37,866 bases of DNA from Acidobacteriota bacterium. GTDB taxonomy: Bacteria; Acidobacteriota; Vicinamibacteria; Fen-336. The notes beneath the pieces are model-generated. The model was given only the letters and a program-made list of their open reading frames with translations. It had not been told where the DNA came from and did no database searches. Both the position numbers and the translations under genes were made by a program. The stretch lies in assembly GCA_022340585.1 (NCBI GenBank), contig JAJDNS010000012.1, positions 1 through 37,866 of the forward strand, read 5' to 3'. Numbering within the stretch: the first letter of the stretch is position 1; each line of letters opens with the position of its first letter. Positions 1 through 8,104 of this stretch are shown here, piece by piece.

Positions 1-1263
1 TCCGCGCGCCCGGGTTGGCCGGAGGCAACGTAGGCCTCGGCCAGGCTCATGTACGTCCCGGGAAACGACATGCCCCGCCTGCGCCGCTCCTCGAGGTGAC
101 CCAGGGCCTCGCGATACCGGCGGGACTGGAGGAGAAGCTGAGCGAGGTTGTTGCGGGCCGCGGTCATGTCCGGCACCGCGTCGACCGCGGCCTGGTACGC
201 GCCCACCGCCTTGTCGAATGTCGCGGGGTCGAGGGAGTAGTAGCGCCCCTCGATGTAGTGCCGCTCGGCCGGCGGCACGCGTCGACGGAGGAGGTGGTCA
301 CGTCCTCGAGCTTGTGGTCGGCGACCTCGGCCAGGGCCTGGAGCTCGAGACGGTTGCGAATGCGACCGGTCAGCTCGTCCACGAGGCTGAACAGGCCCTC
401 TTCGACGTCGCCCTCCACGCGCTCCGAGGCGAGAACCTCGCCGCCCACCGGGTCGTGGAGCTGGGCCTGGATGCGGAGCTGCGAGCCGGCGCGGACGAAG
501 CTGCCCACGAGGGCCGTGGCCACGTCCGCCCGGCCCGCCACCTCACCCACGACCTCGGCGGAGATGGCGGGAGCGTCACGCTGGCCCAGCTCGTCGAGGA
601 GCTGATAGAGCCGCGAGGTCGACAGGACACGCAGGGTCGGCGACTGGGAGAGGTTGGTGACCAGCATGTCGGTCAGCCCGGTCTCCAGCCAGTCGAGCTC
701 CGCGTCGTCGGAGAGGTTGTCGAAGTAGAACACGGCGAGGGACGAGCGGTCGTCTCTCGACCCCGCGGACGCGCGGCCCCTCACCACGACCAGGGCCACG
801 AGGGCGAGAACGAGGGTCACGACCGCCACCGCGGGAAAGAGCCAGGGTCGGCGCTCGGGATCCCCTGTCGGTGGGCAGCGGACACGGCGTCGGTCAGGGC
901 GATGGCGAGGGGCAGCAACCGGCCCATGGGGAGCCCTCCCTGGGGGATGGCGGCGCCGAGGGTTTGACCTTCGACGTGCTCCATGGTCAGGAAGCGACGT
1001 CCCTCGGCCTCCTCGATCGAGTGCAGGGTGACGATGCCCGGGTGGTTCAGCGAGGCGATCGCGCGCGCCTCGCGCTCGAACCGTTGGATCTTCTCCGGGT
1101 GCTAGAACTCGGGCGGGAGAAGCTTGAGGGCGACGCGGCGGCCGAGGCGCGTGTCTTCCGCCAGGTACACCTCGCCCATTCCCCCGACCCCCAGCGACTC
1201 GAGAAGCCGGTACGAGCCCAGGGTGCGACCTTCCAGACCGGTCGCAGGGTGCTCCCCTCCCAT
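1..1263 (-). pseudogene. Broken Ser/Thr protein kinase with TolB-like and TPR regions (runs off left edge)
   Basis: Read on the minus strand from an ATG at 1263, this encodes the N-lobe of a Hanks-type kinase: glycine loop [13 protein letters not shown], then the lysine strand [14 protein letters not shown] stop follows at about 1102-1104. Kinase sequence resumes in the same frame (HPEKIQRFEREARAIASLNH, later SAAHRQGI) until about 850. There it jumps to another frame encoding a transmembrane stretch (VAVVTLVLALVALVVV, from 829) and a TolB/FlgO-like domain (LAVFYFDNLSDDAELDWLE). The catalytic loop, DFG and rest of the C-lobe are absent, so a large segment is missing at the junction. Near 285 the frame changes again into TPR-like sequence (AERHYIEGRYYSLDP) that continues past the window edge. 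Three independent lesions indicate a decayed gene, although assembly error cannot be excluded. It is divergent from the molybdenum hydroxylase operon. Confidence 0.8.
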
Positions 1264-1447
1264 GACGTCAATGTAGACGACGGACCCACCCTCGGGGATC
1301 CACTCCGTGACATCACTTGACACCCCCCGCCCGGGACCCGGAATCCGCTCTTGACCGGGGGGGGTCGGGGGACACAGAATCATCGGCGTTCCAAGACCCT
1401 TGGCGCCGGGGGAGCCGATCCGCCGGCCCCTTTCGACGAGGTAGAGC

Positions 1448-2062
1448 ATGGCCAGGAAACCTCCCCCCGATGACGGGGCCCGGGCACCGGGCTTCTCGCG
1501 ACGCACCTTCCTCAAGACCGCCGGGGCCGGCGCCGCCGTCAGCACCGTGGTCGGGAACGGCGCCGCCTGCACCAGGAAGCCGACGATCATCGGACCCGGC
1601 GCCGCGCCCCTGACGCTCCGGGTGAACGGAGCGAGCCAGACGGTGACCGTCGAGCCGCGGGTCACCCTGCTGAACGCCCTCCGGAATCACCTCGACCTCA
1701 CCGGCGCCAAGCAGGTGTGCGACCGGGGGGCCTGCGGGGGATGCACCGTCCTCCTGGACGGGGCCCCGGTCAAGGCCTGCATGATGCTCGCGGCCGACGC
1801 CGAGGGCCACGAGATCACCACCGTGGAGGGCCTGGGTACACCAGAGAAGATGAGCCCGCTGCAGGAGGCCTTCGTCGAGGCCGACGCCCTGCAGTGCGGG
1901 TTTTGCACTCCGGGCTTCGTCGTGTCGGGAACCGCGCTCCTCGCGAAGAACCCGAACCCAACGCTCGACGAGATCAAGGACGGTCTGGCCGGCAACCTGT
2001 GCCGGTGCGGCACGTACAGCCGGATCTTCGAAGCGGTCCAGAAGACGGCGGGGAGGGGGTAG
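1448..2062 (+). CDS. Tat-exported [2Fe-2S] subunit of a xanthine dehydrogenase-family molybdenum hydroxylase (PaoA-like)
   Basis: This 204-residue protein is the electron-transfer subunit that carries two [2Fe-2S] clusters. A twin-arginine signal ([10 protein letters not shown], residues about 17-26) followed by a hydrophobic Ala/Gly stretch points to periplasmic export of a folded enzyme. The plant-ferredoxin cluster motif is CDRGACGGC with a later Cys in PVKAC. The second cluster motifs are CGFCTPGF and CRCGTY. A GAGG box lies about 10 bases before the ATG. The Mo subunit follows after 3 bases. The organisation resembles the E. coli periplasmic aldehyde oxidoreductase PaoABC, where only PaoA has the Tat signal and carries its partners across. 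The substrate is not determined by the sequence; an aldehyde or N-heterocycle is likely. Confidence 0.93.
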   Translation: MARKPPPDDGARAPGFSRRTFLKTAGAGAAVSTVVGNGAACTRKPTIIGPGAAPLTLRVNGASQTVTVEPRVTLLNALRNHLDLTGAKQVCDRGACGGCTVLLDGAPVKACMMLAADAEGHEITTVEGLGTPEKMSPLQEAFVEADALQCGFCTPGFVVSGTALLAKNPNPTLDEIKDGLAGNLCRCGTYSRIFEAVQKTAGRG

Positions 2063-2065
2063 GCA

Positions 2066-4360
2066 ATGCCTCAGGAAGACAAGGCCGAGGAGCCCTCGGT
2101 CACGTTCAAGGCCAGGGCCGGTCTGCCTTCGGACCCGAAGGAGATGGAGGTCCACGCCGGTGAGGGTGATCTCAAGCCCTGGGACCTCGACGACCTGCCG
2201 AAGTTCCAGCAGGTGGGCAAGCCCCACACCCGCATCGACGGCCCACTGAAGGTCACCGGGCAGGCGAAGTACAGCTACGACGTGAAGCTCCCGGGAATGC
2301 TCTACGGCCGCATGGTGGGAGCCTCGATTCCCGCCGGCGTCATCGTGAGCATCGACACCTCGAAGGCGGAGGCGCTCCCCGGCGTGAAGGCGGTCTGGAC
2401 GGCCGAGGCGAAGAAGGTCCGGTTCGCCGGGCAGGACGTGGCCGCGGTGGCCGCCACCTCGCCCGAGATCGCCGCCGACGCCGCCCGGCTGGTCGAGGTC
2501 CAGTACGAGGAGAAGCCGTTCGTTCACGAGCTGCGGGCGGCGATGGAGGACGGAGCCCCCACCGTCTTCGCCGCCGACGAGGCCCCCGTGGGCGAGGACC
2601 AGACGGTCCGGGGCAACATCGCGGGGCCCAACAAGGGTGGCCGCGGCAACGTCGCGGCGGGCTTCGCCCAGGCCGCGGTGACCATCGAGAAGACCTACTA
2701 CCTGCCGGTCCACACCCACAGTCCCCTCGAGACGCACGGGGTGGTGGCCCACTGGGAAGGCGACCAGCTCACCGTCTACGCCTCGACCCAGGGGGTCTAC
2801 GCGGTGCGGGAGGGCCTCGCCGAGGCCCTCGAGATCGACCGCAAGAACGTTCGGGTCATCTGCCAGCACATGGGCGGGGGCTTCGGCAGCAAGCTCGGTC
2901 CCTCCGCGACCGGAAGCGCCGTGGCCATGGTGGCCTGCAAGCTGGCGAAGAAGGCCGGTGCGCCGGTCAAGCTCATGCTCGACCGCCACCAGGAGCAGCT
3001 GTGCACCGGGAACGCCCCGAGTGCCCAGATCACGGTGAAGATCGGGGCGAAGAAGGACGGCACCCTCACCGCCGTCGAGTACACGTCCTACGGCTCGGCC
3101 GGGGTGGCTGGGGGAGCGGGCACCGCCGGACCGGTGAGAGCCCTCTACGCCAACAACCCGAATCTCAAGATCGAGGAGTACTCCGTCTTCACCAACGCCG
3201 GACCCGCCGCGCCGCTGCGGGCGCCGGGTCACTCGCAGGGCGCCTTCGCGGTGGAGTCGGCCATGGACGAGCTGGCCGAGAAGCTCGGCATGGATCCGCT
3301 GGAGCTCCGGAAGAAGAACGAGTCGAGCCCCGTCCGGTCCGCGGAGTACGACCCCGGAGCGAAGGCCATCGGGTGGGAGCGGCGCAACAAGAAGGCCGGC
3401 GACACCCCGGGCCCGAAGAAGCGCGGCATCGGAATGGCCAACGGCAACTGGTACGTCTTCGCGAACCCCAACGTGAAGGTGCAGGTCAAGATCCACCGCG
3501 ACGGCTCGGTGGAGCTGTTCTCCGGGGCCCAGGACATCGGCAGCGGCTTCCGCACGATGATCGCCGTCGTGGCCGCCGAGGAGCTCGGGATCGCCCCGAG
3601 CGACATCACCTCGCGAGTGGGGGACACCCAGTTCCCCGTGGGCCCCGCCTCCGGAGGAAGCATCACCACGAACTCCGTGGCCCCGGCGGTGCGGCTGGCC
3701 GCAAACGACGCGAAGAAGAAGCTCTTCGAAGTCGCCGCGAAGGCTCTCGACGCGGACCCCGCGGAGCTCGAGTCGGAGGGCGGCAAGGTCTTCGTGGCCT
3801 CGGACCCGAGCCGCTCCCTCACCTTCAAGGAGGCGGCCTCCAGGATGCCCGGAGAGGTCATCGACTGCACCGCCGAGCGGAAGAAGCAATACGAGACCTT
3901 CCGGGGCGACATCGCGGGGACGCAGTTCGCCGAGGTCGAGGTCGACACCGAGACCGGCGAGGTGCGGGTCCTGAAGATGGTGTCGGTCAACGACTGCGGC
4001 TTCCCCGTGAACACCCTGACCGCGAAGAACCAGGTCATCGGGGCGATGATCCAGGGGGCCTCCTGGGCCCTCCTGGAGGACCGGATCATCGACCCCATGG
4101 TCGGCACGATGGTGAACCCCGACCTCGAGGCGTACAAGATCCTCTCCCCGAGGGACATGTTCGAGGCGGAGTCGATCCTGGTCCCCCAGGCCAACCTCGG
4201 GAACAACACCTCGGCTGCGGGCATCGGCGAGCCGCCCATCGTCCCGACCCTCGGGGCCATCGCCAACGCCATCTACAACGCCACCGGCGCCCGGGTGCGG
4301 GAGCTGCCGATGACACCGGACCGGGTCCTGGCGGCCCTGGCCGAGGCGAAGGGGGCCTGA
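2066..4360 (+). CDS. Molybdopterin-binding large subunit of xanthine dehydrogenase-family hydroxylase
   Basis: This 764-residue catalytic subunit binds the molybdenum cofactor. The N-terminal part (residues about 45-150) is the a/b hammerhead domain. The family motif GGGFGSK is near residue 270, a QDIGSGFRT cofactor segment sits near residue 490, and the C-terminal AGIGEPPIVPT carries the expected catalytic glutamate (about residue 722). Length and motifs suit a complete, active enzyme. It lacks its own signal peptide, consistent with piggy-back Tat export with the preceding subunit. It lies 3 bases after the Fe-S subunit and 1 base before the FAD subunit, so the three are one operon in the order small-large-medium. 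No XdhC/PaoD-type cofactor insertase is seen in this window. Confidence 0.93.
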   Translation: MPQEDKAEEPSVTFKARAGLPSDPKEMEVHAGEGDLKPWDLDDLPKFQQVGKPHTRIDGPLKVTGQAKYSYDVKLPGMLYGRMVGASIPAGVIVSIDTSKAEALPGVKAVWTAEAKKVRFAGQDVAAVAATSPEIAADAARLVEVQYEEKPFVHELRAAMEDGAPTVFAADEAPVGEDQTVRGNIAGPNKGGRGNVAAGFAQAAVTIEKTYYLPVHTHSPLETHGVVAHWEGDQLTVYASTQGVYAVREGLAEALEIDRKNVRVICQHMGGGFGSKLGPSATGSAVAMVACKLAKKAGAPVKLMLDRHQEQLCTGNAPSAQITVKIGAKKDGTLTAVEYTSYGSAGVAGGAGTAGPVRALYANNPNLKIEEYSVFTNAGPAAPLRAPGHSQGAFAVESAMDELAEKLGMDPLELRKKNESSPVRSAEYDPGAKAIGWERRNKKAGDTPGPKKRGIGMANGNWYVFANPNVKVQVKIHRDGSVELFSGAQDIGSGFRTMIAVVAAEELGIAPSDITSRVGDTQFPVGPASGGSITTNSVAPAVRLAANDAKKKLFEVAAKALDADPAELESEGGKVFVASDPSRSLTFKEAASRMPGEVIDCTAERKKQYETFRGDIAGTQFAEVEVDTETGEVRVLKMVSVNDCGFPVNTLTAKNQVIGAMIQGASWALLEDRIIDPMVGTMVNPDLEAYKILSPRDMFEAESILVPQANLGNNTSAAGIGEPPIVPTLGAIANAIYNATGARVRELPMTPDRVLAALAEAKGA

Positions 4361-4361
4361 C

Positions 4362-5333
4362 ATGAACAACTTCGAGCTGGCCAAGGCACACACGACGGCT
4401 CAGGCCCGTGAGCTCCTCGAGGAGAAGCCCAACAGCACCTTCAAGGCCGGGGGCATCGACGTCATCGACCACCTGAAGCAGCACCTCATCGCCCCCGATC
4501 GGCTGGTCGACCTCAAGTCGATCTCCGGGCTCGACGAGATCGACGTGGACCGTGATGGCACCCTGAAGATCGGGGCCCTCGTGACCCTGGCCAGGGTGGC
4601 GGCCCACGACGGCATCTCGAAGGACTTCCCCGCTCTCGCGCACGCCTGTGGCGAGGCCGCCTCGCCCCAGATCCGGAACGTGGCCACGATCGGGGGGAAC
4701 GTCCTCCAGCGCCCGCGCTGTTGGTACTACCGCCTCGAGTCCTACAAGTGCATCAAGAAGGGCGGCGACACCTGCTTCGCCATCGCGGGAATGAACCGCT
4801 ACCACGTGCTCTTCGGAGGGGGCCCGGCCTACCCGCCCCACCCGTCGAGCTCGGCCGTGCCCTTCGTGGCCTACGACGCCACGTTCGTGCTGGAGGGCCC
4901 GGAGGGCACGCGGACGGTCCCCGCCGGGAAGTTCTTCGCCCTGCCGGACGTCAACCCCGAGCGGGAGAACACCCTCGGCGAGGGCGAGCTCCTGACCGAG
5001 ATTCGTGTGCCCTCGACCCGCGGGGTGAAGTCGGCCTACGCCGAGGTCCGCGAGCGCGCGGGCTTCGACTGGCCCCTCGCCTCCGCCGCCGTGGCGGTGG
5101 AGGAGGAAGGCGGCTCGGTGAAGAAGGCCCGGGTCGTCCTCGGACAGGTCGCCACGATCCCGTGGCGGGCCACGAAGGCCGAGGAGGCCCTCGTCGGCCA
5201 GCCGCTCGGAGCGGCGAGCGCGGAGGCGGCGGGCCAGGCGGCGGTGGACGGCGCCGAGCCCATGACGAACAACGGCTACAAGGTCGACCTGGTGACGACG
5301 CTCGTCCGCCGGGTCGTCGCTTCTCTCGCGTGA
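4362..5333 (+). CDS. FAD-binding subunit of molybdenum hydroxylase, with Cys-rich insert typical of PaoB/HcrB
   Basis: This 323-residue medium subunit passes electrons between the Fe-S subunit and FAD. It has the CoxM/PCMH-type FAD-binding fold with SPQIRNVATIGGN, the usual flavin pyrophosphate loop. Immediately after it comes an insert with cysteines in RCWYY, YKCIKK and DTCFAIAGMN. In PaoB and the 4-hydroxybenzoyl-CoA reductase beta subunit, an insert at this place binds an extra [4Fe-4S] cluster. I infer the same here but cannot assign all four ligands. A C-terminal CO-dehydrogenase flavoprotein domain follows (about residues 215-320). The gene starts 1 base after the large-subunit stop. 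Confidence 0.92.
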   Translation: MNNFELAKAHTTAQARELLEEKPNSTFKAGGIDVIDHLKQHLIAPDRLVDLKSISGLDEIDVDRDGTLKIGALVTLARVAAHDGISKDFPALAHACGEAASPQIRNVATIGGNVLQRPRCWYYRLESYKCIKKGGDTCFAIAGMNRYHVLFGGGPAYPPHPSSSAVPFVAYDATFVLEGPEGTRTVPAGKFFALPDVNPERENTLGEGELLTEIRVPSTRGVKSAYAEVRERAGFDWPLASAAVAVEEEGGSVKKARVVLGQVATIPWRATKAEEALVGQPLGAASAEAAGQAAVDGAEPMTNNGYKVDLVTTLVRRVVASLA

Positions 5334-5341
5334 GGACGCCC

Positions 5342-5554
5342 ATGGACGCCCAGGAAACCGCTTCGAACCCTGTCTGCCGCCGGCTGCGGACGAAGATGTA
5401 CTACGTGGCGGGGCGCGACCACCCGAACCTCCGCGTGTCCTCGCCCACCGCCCAGTATTGGTGTGCGCACACCACGACGGTCATGGGGCTCGACGAGCTG
5501 CCGTGCAGCCCCGAGACCTGCCGGTCCCACCGGAGCTGCTTCGAGTCCGAGTAG
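5342..5554 (+). CDS. Small Cys-rich protein at the end of the Mo-hydroxylase operon
   Basis: This 70-residue ORF begins at an ATG 8 bases after the FAD subunit stop and is probably the last gene of the operon. It has five cysteines: VCRR, YWCAH and PCSPETCRSHRSC, the last group forming a C-x4-C-x5-C cluster. It has no signal peptide or membrane segment. I recognise no family. The cysteine spacing and a conserved-looking core (KMYYVAGRDHPN, QYWCAHT) suggest a metal- or Fe-S-binding accessory protein, but this is inference. It is convergent with the mrp/apbC gene. Confidence 0.65.
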   Translation: MDAQETASNPVCRRLRTKMYYVAGRDHPNLRVSSPTAQYWCAHTTTVMGLDELPCSPETCRSHRSCFESE

Positions 5555-5591
5555 GCCGACCGCGGGACGCACGCGCGCCCGGGTCGGAACC

Positions 5592-5612
5592 GCCGGCCCC
5601 TGTGGGGGCGGC
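5592..5612. terminator. Hairpin between convergent genes
   Basis: GCCGGCCCC, loop TGT, GGGGGCGGC forms a 9-bp stem with one mismatch between the stops of the small Cys-rich gene and apbC/mrp. There is no T-tract, so a role in termination is only plausible. Confidence 0.3.
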
Positions 5613-6682
5613 TAGTCGGACTGGACGACCCGGAGGACCCGCGTATTCTGGATGGAGACCTGGGCCGCCACCCGGCTCGAGAGGTCGAGGAACGCCTTCG
5701 CCGCCGGAGCGTCGGGGGCGGCGTCCACGATGGGCTGTCCCTCGTCGCTGCCGGCGCGGACGCGGGTGTCGATGGGCACCTCGCCGAGGAACGGGATGTC
5801 GAGCTCCTCGCCCATGCGCTTCCCGCCCCCGGTGCCGAAGATGTCGGTGCGCTCGCCGCAGTGGGGGCAGGCGAAGTAGCTCATGTTCTCGATGACACCC
5901 AGCAGCGGGATGTTCAGCTGTCGGAACATGCCCACCGCCTTGCGCACGTCGGAGACGGCGACTCCCTGGGGGGTCGTCACCACGACTGCGCCCGCCATCG
6001 GGACGCTCTGGGCCATGGAGAGGGCCACGTCGCCGGTCCCCGGGGGCAGGTCCACCACCAGGTAGTCGAGCTCGCCCCACTGGACGTCGCGCATGAACTG
6101 CTGGACCGCGCCGTGGAGCATCGGCCCGCGCCAGATGATCGGCTGGTCGGGAGGAACGAGCATCCCCATGGAGATCACCTTGATGCCGAAGGCCTCCGGG
6201 GGCACGATGCCCTTCTCGCCCTGCACCTCGGGGGCCCCGGTGACGCCCAGCATCTGCGGGATGTTCGGACCGTAGACATCGCCGTCGAGGAGGCCGACAC
6301 GCGCGCCCTGCTTCGCCAGGGCCACCGCCAGGTTGACGGAGGTCGTGGTCTTCCCCACGCCCCCCTTGCCCGCCCCCACCGCCAGGATGTTGCGCACTCC
6401 GGGGATTTCCTGCTTTCCGAAGCCCCCGCGCGTCCGGACGCTGGCCGTCATCTTCGCCCGGGCCGCAGTGACGCCGTCGATCGCCGCGACCTTCTCCTCG
6501 GCCTCGGTCTTCAGCTGGTCCTTCACCGGGCAGGCCGGGGTGGTGAGCTCGACGGTGAAGTCGACCTCGCCGTCCTCGATCTGGACGTCCTTCACGAATC
6601 CCAGGGTCACGATGTCCTTGTGGAGATCGGGGTCCTGCACGTCACGCAGGGCGGAGAGCACCTGCTCCTTGGTCACGCTCAC
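5612..6682 (-). CDS. apbC: Mrp/ApbC-type iron-sulfur cluster carrier ATPase
   Basis: This 356-residue P-loop ATPase of the Mrp/NBP35/ApbC family transfers Fe-S clusters to apoproteins in the cytoplasm. Residues 1-80 are a MIP18/DUF59 domain (LRDVQDPDLHKDIVTLGFV). The deviant Walker A GKGGVGKTT is at 105-113, the switch segment DGDVYGPNIPQMLG follows, and the cluster-binding CxxC is FACPHCG near residue 265. Length and domain order are normal. It follows the TlpA-like gene by about 27 bases on the same strand and is probably the last gene of the ccdA operon. The link to thiol-redox genes, and the facing Fe-S-rich molybdenum hydroxylase, fit a role in cofactor assembly, but that is inference. 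Confidence 0.95.
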   Translation of the reverse strand: MSVTKEQVLSALRDVQDPDLHKDIVTLGFVKDVQIEDGEVDFTVELTTPACPVKDQLKTEAEEKVAAIDGVTAARAKMTASVRTRGGFGKQEIPGVRNILAVGAGKGGVGKTTTSVNLAVALAKQGARVGLLDGDVYGPNIPQMLGVTGAPEVQGEKGIVPPEAFGIKVISMGMLVPPDQPIIWRGPMLHGAVQQFMRDVQWGELDYLVVDLPPGTGDVALSMAQSVPMAGAVVVTTPQGVAVSDVRKAVGMFRQLNIPLLGVIENMSYFACPHCGERTDIFGTGGGKRMGEELDIPFLGEVPIDTRVRAGSDEGQPIVDAAPDAPAAKAFLDLSSRVAAQVSIQNTRVLRVVQSD

Positions 6683-6709
6683 GACATCACCTCGATGGTG
6701 GGGCGGCGC

Positions 6710-7210
6710 TCAGCCCACGAGGGCGGCGTCCACGGTTTCCTGCAGCTTGTCGAACTTGGTCGGGGGACTCCCCAGGATCTTGCTCCGGATCACGCCCTCC
6801 CCGTCGATCACGAACGTCGTCGGGAGACCCTGGTTCACCCCGAACGCCCCCGCGATCTCGTCGTCGCCCAGGAGCTGGTGATAGGGGATCTTGTACTCGC
6901 GGATGAAGTCCAGGATCTCGTCAGGGGAGCCGGAGTCCATGACGACGCCCAGGACCTCGACTCCGCGGGGCTGGTTCTTCCGCCAGAACTCCGCGTACTC
7001 GGGGATCTCCTTGATGCAGGGGCCGCACCAGGTGGCCCAGAAGTCGACCACCAGGACCTTGCCCTCCAGAGACGCGAGGCTGACCCGGCCACCGTTGAGA
7101 TCGGGGAGGTCGAACGCGGGCGCGGCCTTCGCCTCGGACGACTTCGGGGGCGACCCGCAGGCGGCGAGGAGCAGGGCCACTCCCACGACGGAGAAGAGTA
7201 GTCGACGCAT
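6710..7210 (-). CDS. TlpA/ResA-like thioredoxin lipoprotein
   Basis: This 166-residue exported thiol-disulfide oxidoreductase starts MRRLLFSVVG and has a lipobox (LLAACGS, lipidated Cys about residue 18). It should therefore be anchored outside the cytoplasmic membrane. The AhpC/TSA-thioredoxin fold has the active site DFWATWCGPCIKE and the cis-proline loop GLPTTFVID. Such proteins reduce apocytochrome c or other extracytoplasmic thiols using electrons from CcdA. The ATG at 7210 was chosen over the longer reading frame because the signal sequence begins there. CcdA lies 44 bases upstream on the same strand. Confidence 0.92.
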   Translation of the reverse strand: MRRLLFSVVGVALLLAACGSPPKSSEAKAAPAFDLPDLNGGRVSLASLEGKVLVVDFWATWCGPCIKEIPEYAEFWRKNQPRGVEVLGVVMDSGSPDEILDFIREYKIPYHQLLGDDEIAGAFGVNQGLPTTFVIDGEGVIRSKILGSPPTKFDKLQETVDAALVG

Positions 7211-7254
7211 CCCCTCACCATATCGCCAGCCGGGAGTCCCGGCAAGCAGGCGGA

Positions 7255-7992
7255 TCAGCCGATGTTGGCGAGCCCGGGGAACCACCTGGTGAACCACTGG
7301 GCAATGAGGGTCAGACGGTTGGTCACCAGGAGGAGGCCGACCCCGACGAGAAGAAGACCGGAGACGATCTCCACCGCTCGCATGTGGGTGCGCAGGCGAC
7401 CAAAGGCCTTGAAGAACCAGTTCACGGCGAGGGCGGAGAGGATGAAGGGAATGCCCAGGCCGGCGGAGTAGGCGGAGAGGAGCACCACCCCCTGCGTCAC
7501 CGTCTCCTGCTGGGATGCGTAGAGCAGGATGGCCCCGAGAATGGGGCCGATGCAGGGCGTCCACCCGAAGGCGAAGGCGAGGCCGACGACATAGGCCCCC
7601 ACGAGCCCCAGGGGGCGCGACTCGAGGTGGGCCCGCTTCTCGGAGAGCAGCCAGTTGATCTTGAAGATGCCGGCGGTGTGGAGGCCGAGGATGATGATGA
7701 TGATGCCGCCCACCACTCCCAGGACCCTCTTGTGCTCCTGGAGCAGAGAGCCCATGTAGGTGGCGGCGGCCCCGAGGGCGACGAAGACCGTCGAGAAGCC
7801 CAGGACGAAGACGACGCTGGTGAGGGCGACGCGCCGCACGAGGTCGCGGGGAGCCCCTCCCTCCTTGTACTGGGCGACGTTGACCCCGCTGATGAAGGAC
7901 AGGTAGCCGGGCACGATGGGCAGGACGCAGGGCGAGATGAATGAGACGAGACCGGCCACGAAGGCAGCGGCCAGTGAGACCGTGGATGTCAT
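7255..7992 (-). CDS. ccdA: CcdA-family membrane thiol-disulfide transporter
   Basis: This 245-residue membrane protein with about six transmembrane helices matches the DsbD central-domain/CcdA family. It carries reducing power from cytoplasmic thioredoxin across the membrane. The two redox cysteines sit in the usual proline-rich contexts, FISPCVLPIVPGYL (about residue 22) and GWTPCIGPILGA (about residue 144). It is the first gene of a ccdA-tlpA-apbC run. The TlpA-like lipoprotein is its obvious partner. A perfect TATAAT lies 37-42 bases upstream of the start. Confidence 0.95.
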   Translation of the reverse strand: MTSTVSLAAAFVAGLVSFISPCVLPIVPGYLSFISGVNVAQYKEGGAPRDLVRRVALTSVVFVLGFSTVFVALGAAATYMGSLLQEHKRVLGVVGGIIIIILGLHTAGIFKINWLLSEKRAHLESRPLGLVGAYVVGLAFAFGWTPCIGPILGAILLYASQQETVTQGVVLLSAYSAGLGIPFILSALAVNWFFKAFGRLRTHMRAVEIVSGLLLVGVGLLLVTNRLTLIAQWFTRWFPGLANIG

Positions 7993-8028
7993 GAGGGGAA
8001 CCTTTCGCGCATGAATACGTCAGCGATC

Positions 8029-8034
8029 ATTATA
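8029..8034 (-). promoter_or_regulatory. Candidate -10 box (TATAAT) for the ccdA operon
   Basis: The minus strand reads CGCCTATAATGATC 37 bases upstream of the ccdA ATG. No convincing -35 box is found at 16-18 bases. Confidence 0.45.
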
Positions 8035-8104
8035 GGCGTCCCGCCCCGATCGCCCCCGTTGGCGCCCGTGGTCTACTTGAGCCAGGACGCTGGACGACCT
8101 GACG

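Noticed and set aside
1320..1447. A G/C-rich inverted stretch (CCCCCCGCCCGGG and CCGGGGGGGG) before the hydroxylase operon as a regulatory hairpin
   Set aside because: Homopolymer runs in very GC-rich DNA pair by chance; no defined stem or promoter boxes were convincing.
1313..4393. A 1026-codon open frame on the minus strand across the molybdenum hydroxylase operon
   Set aside because: It is antisense to genes with clear family motifs and its translation is low-complexity Arg/Gly/His/Leu sequence. High GC leaves such frames open by chance.
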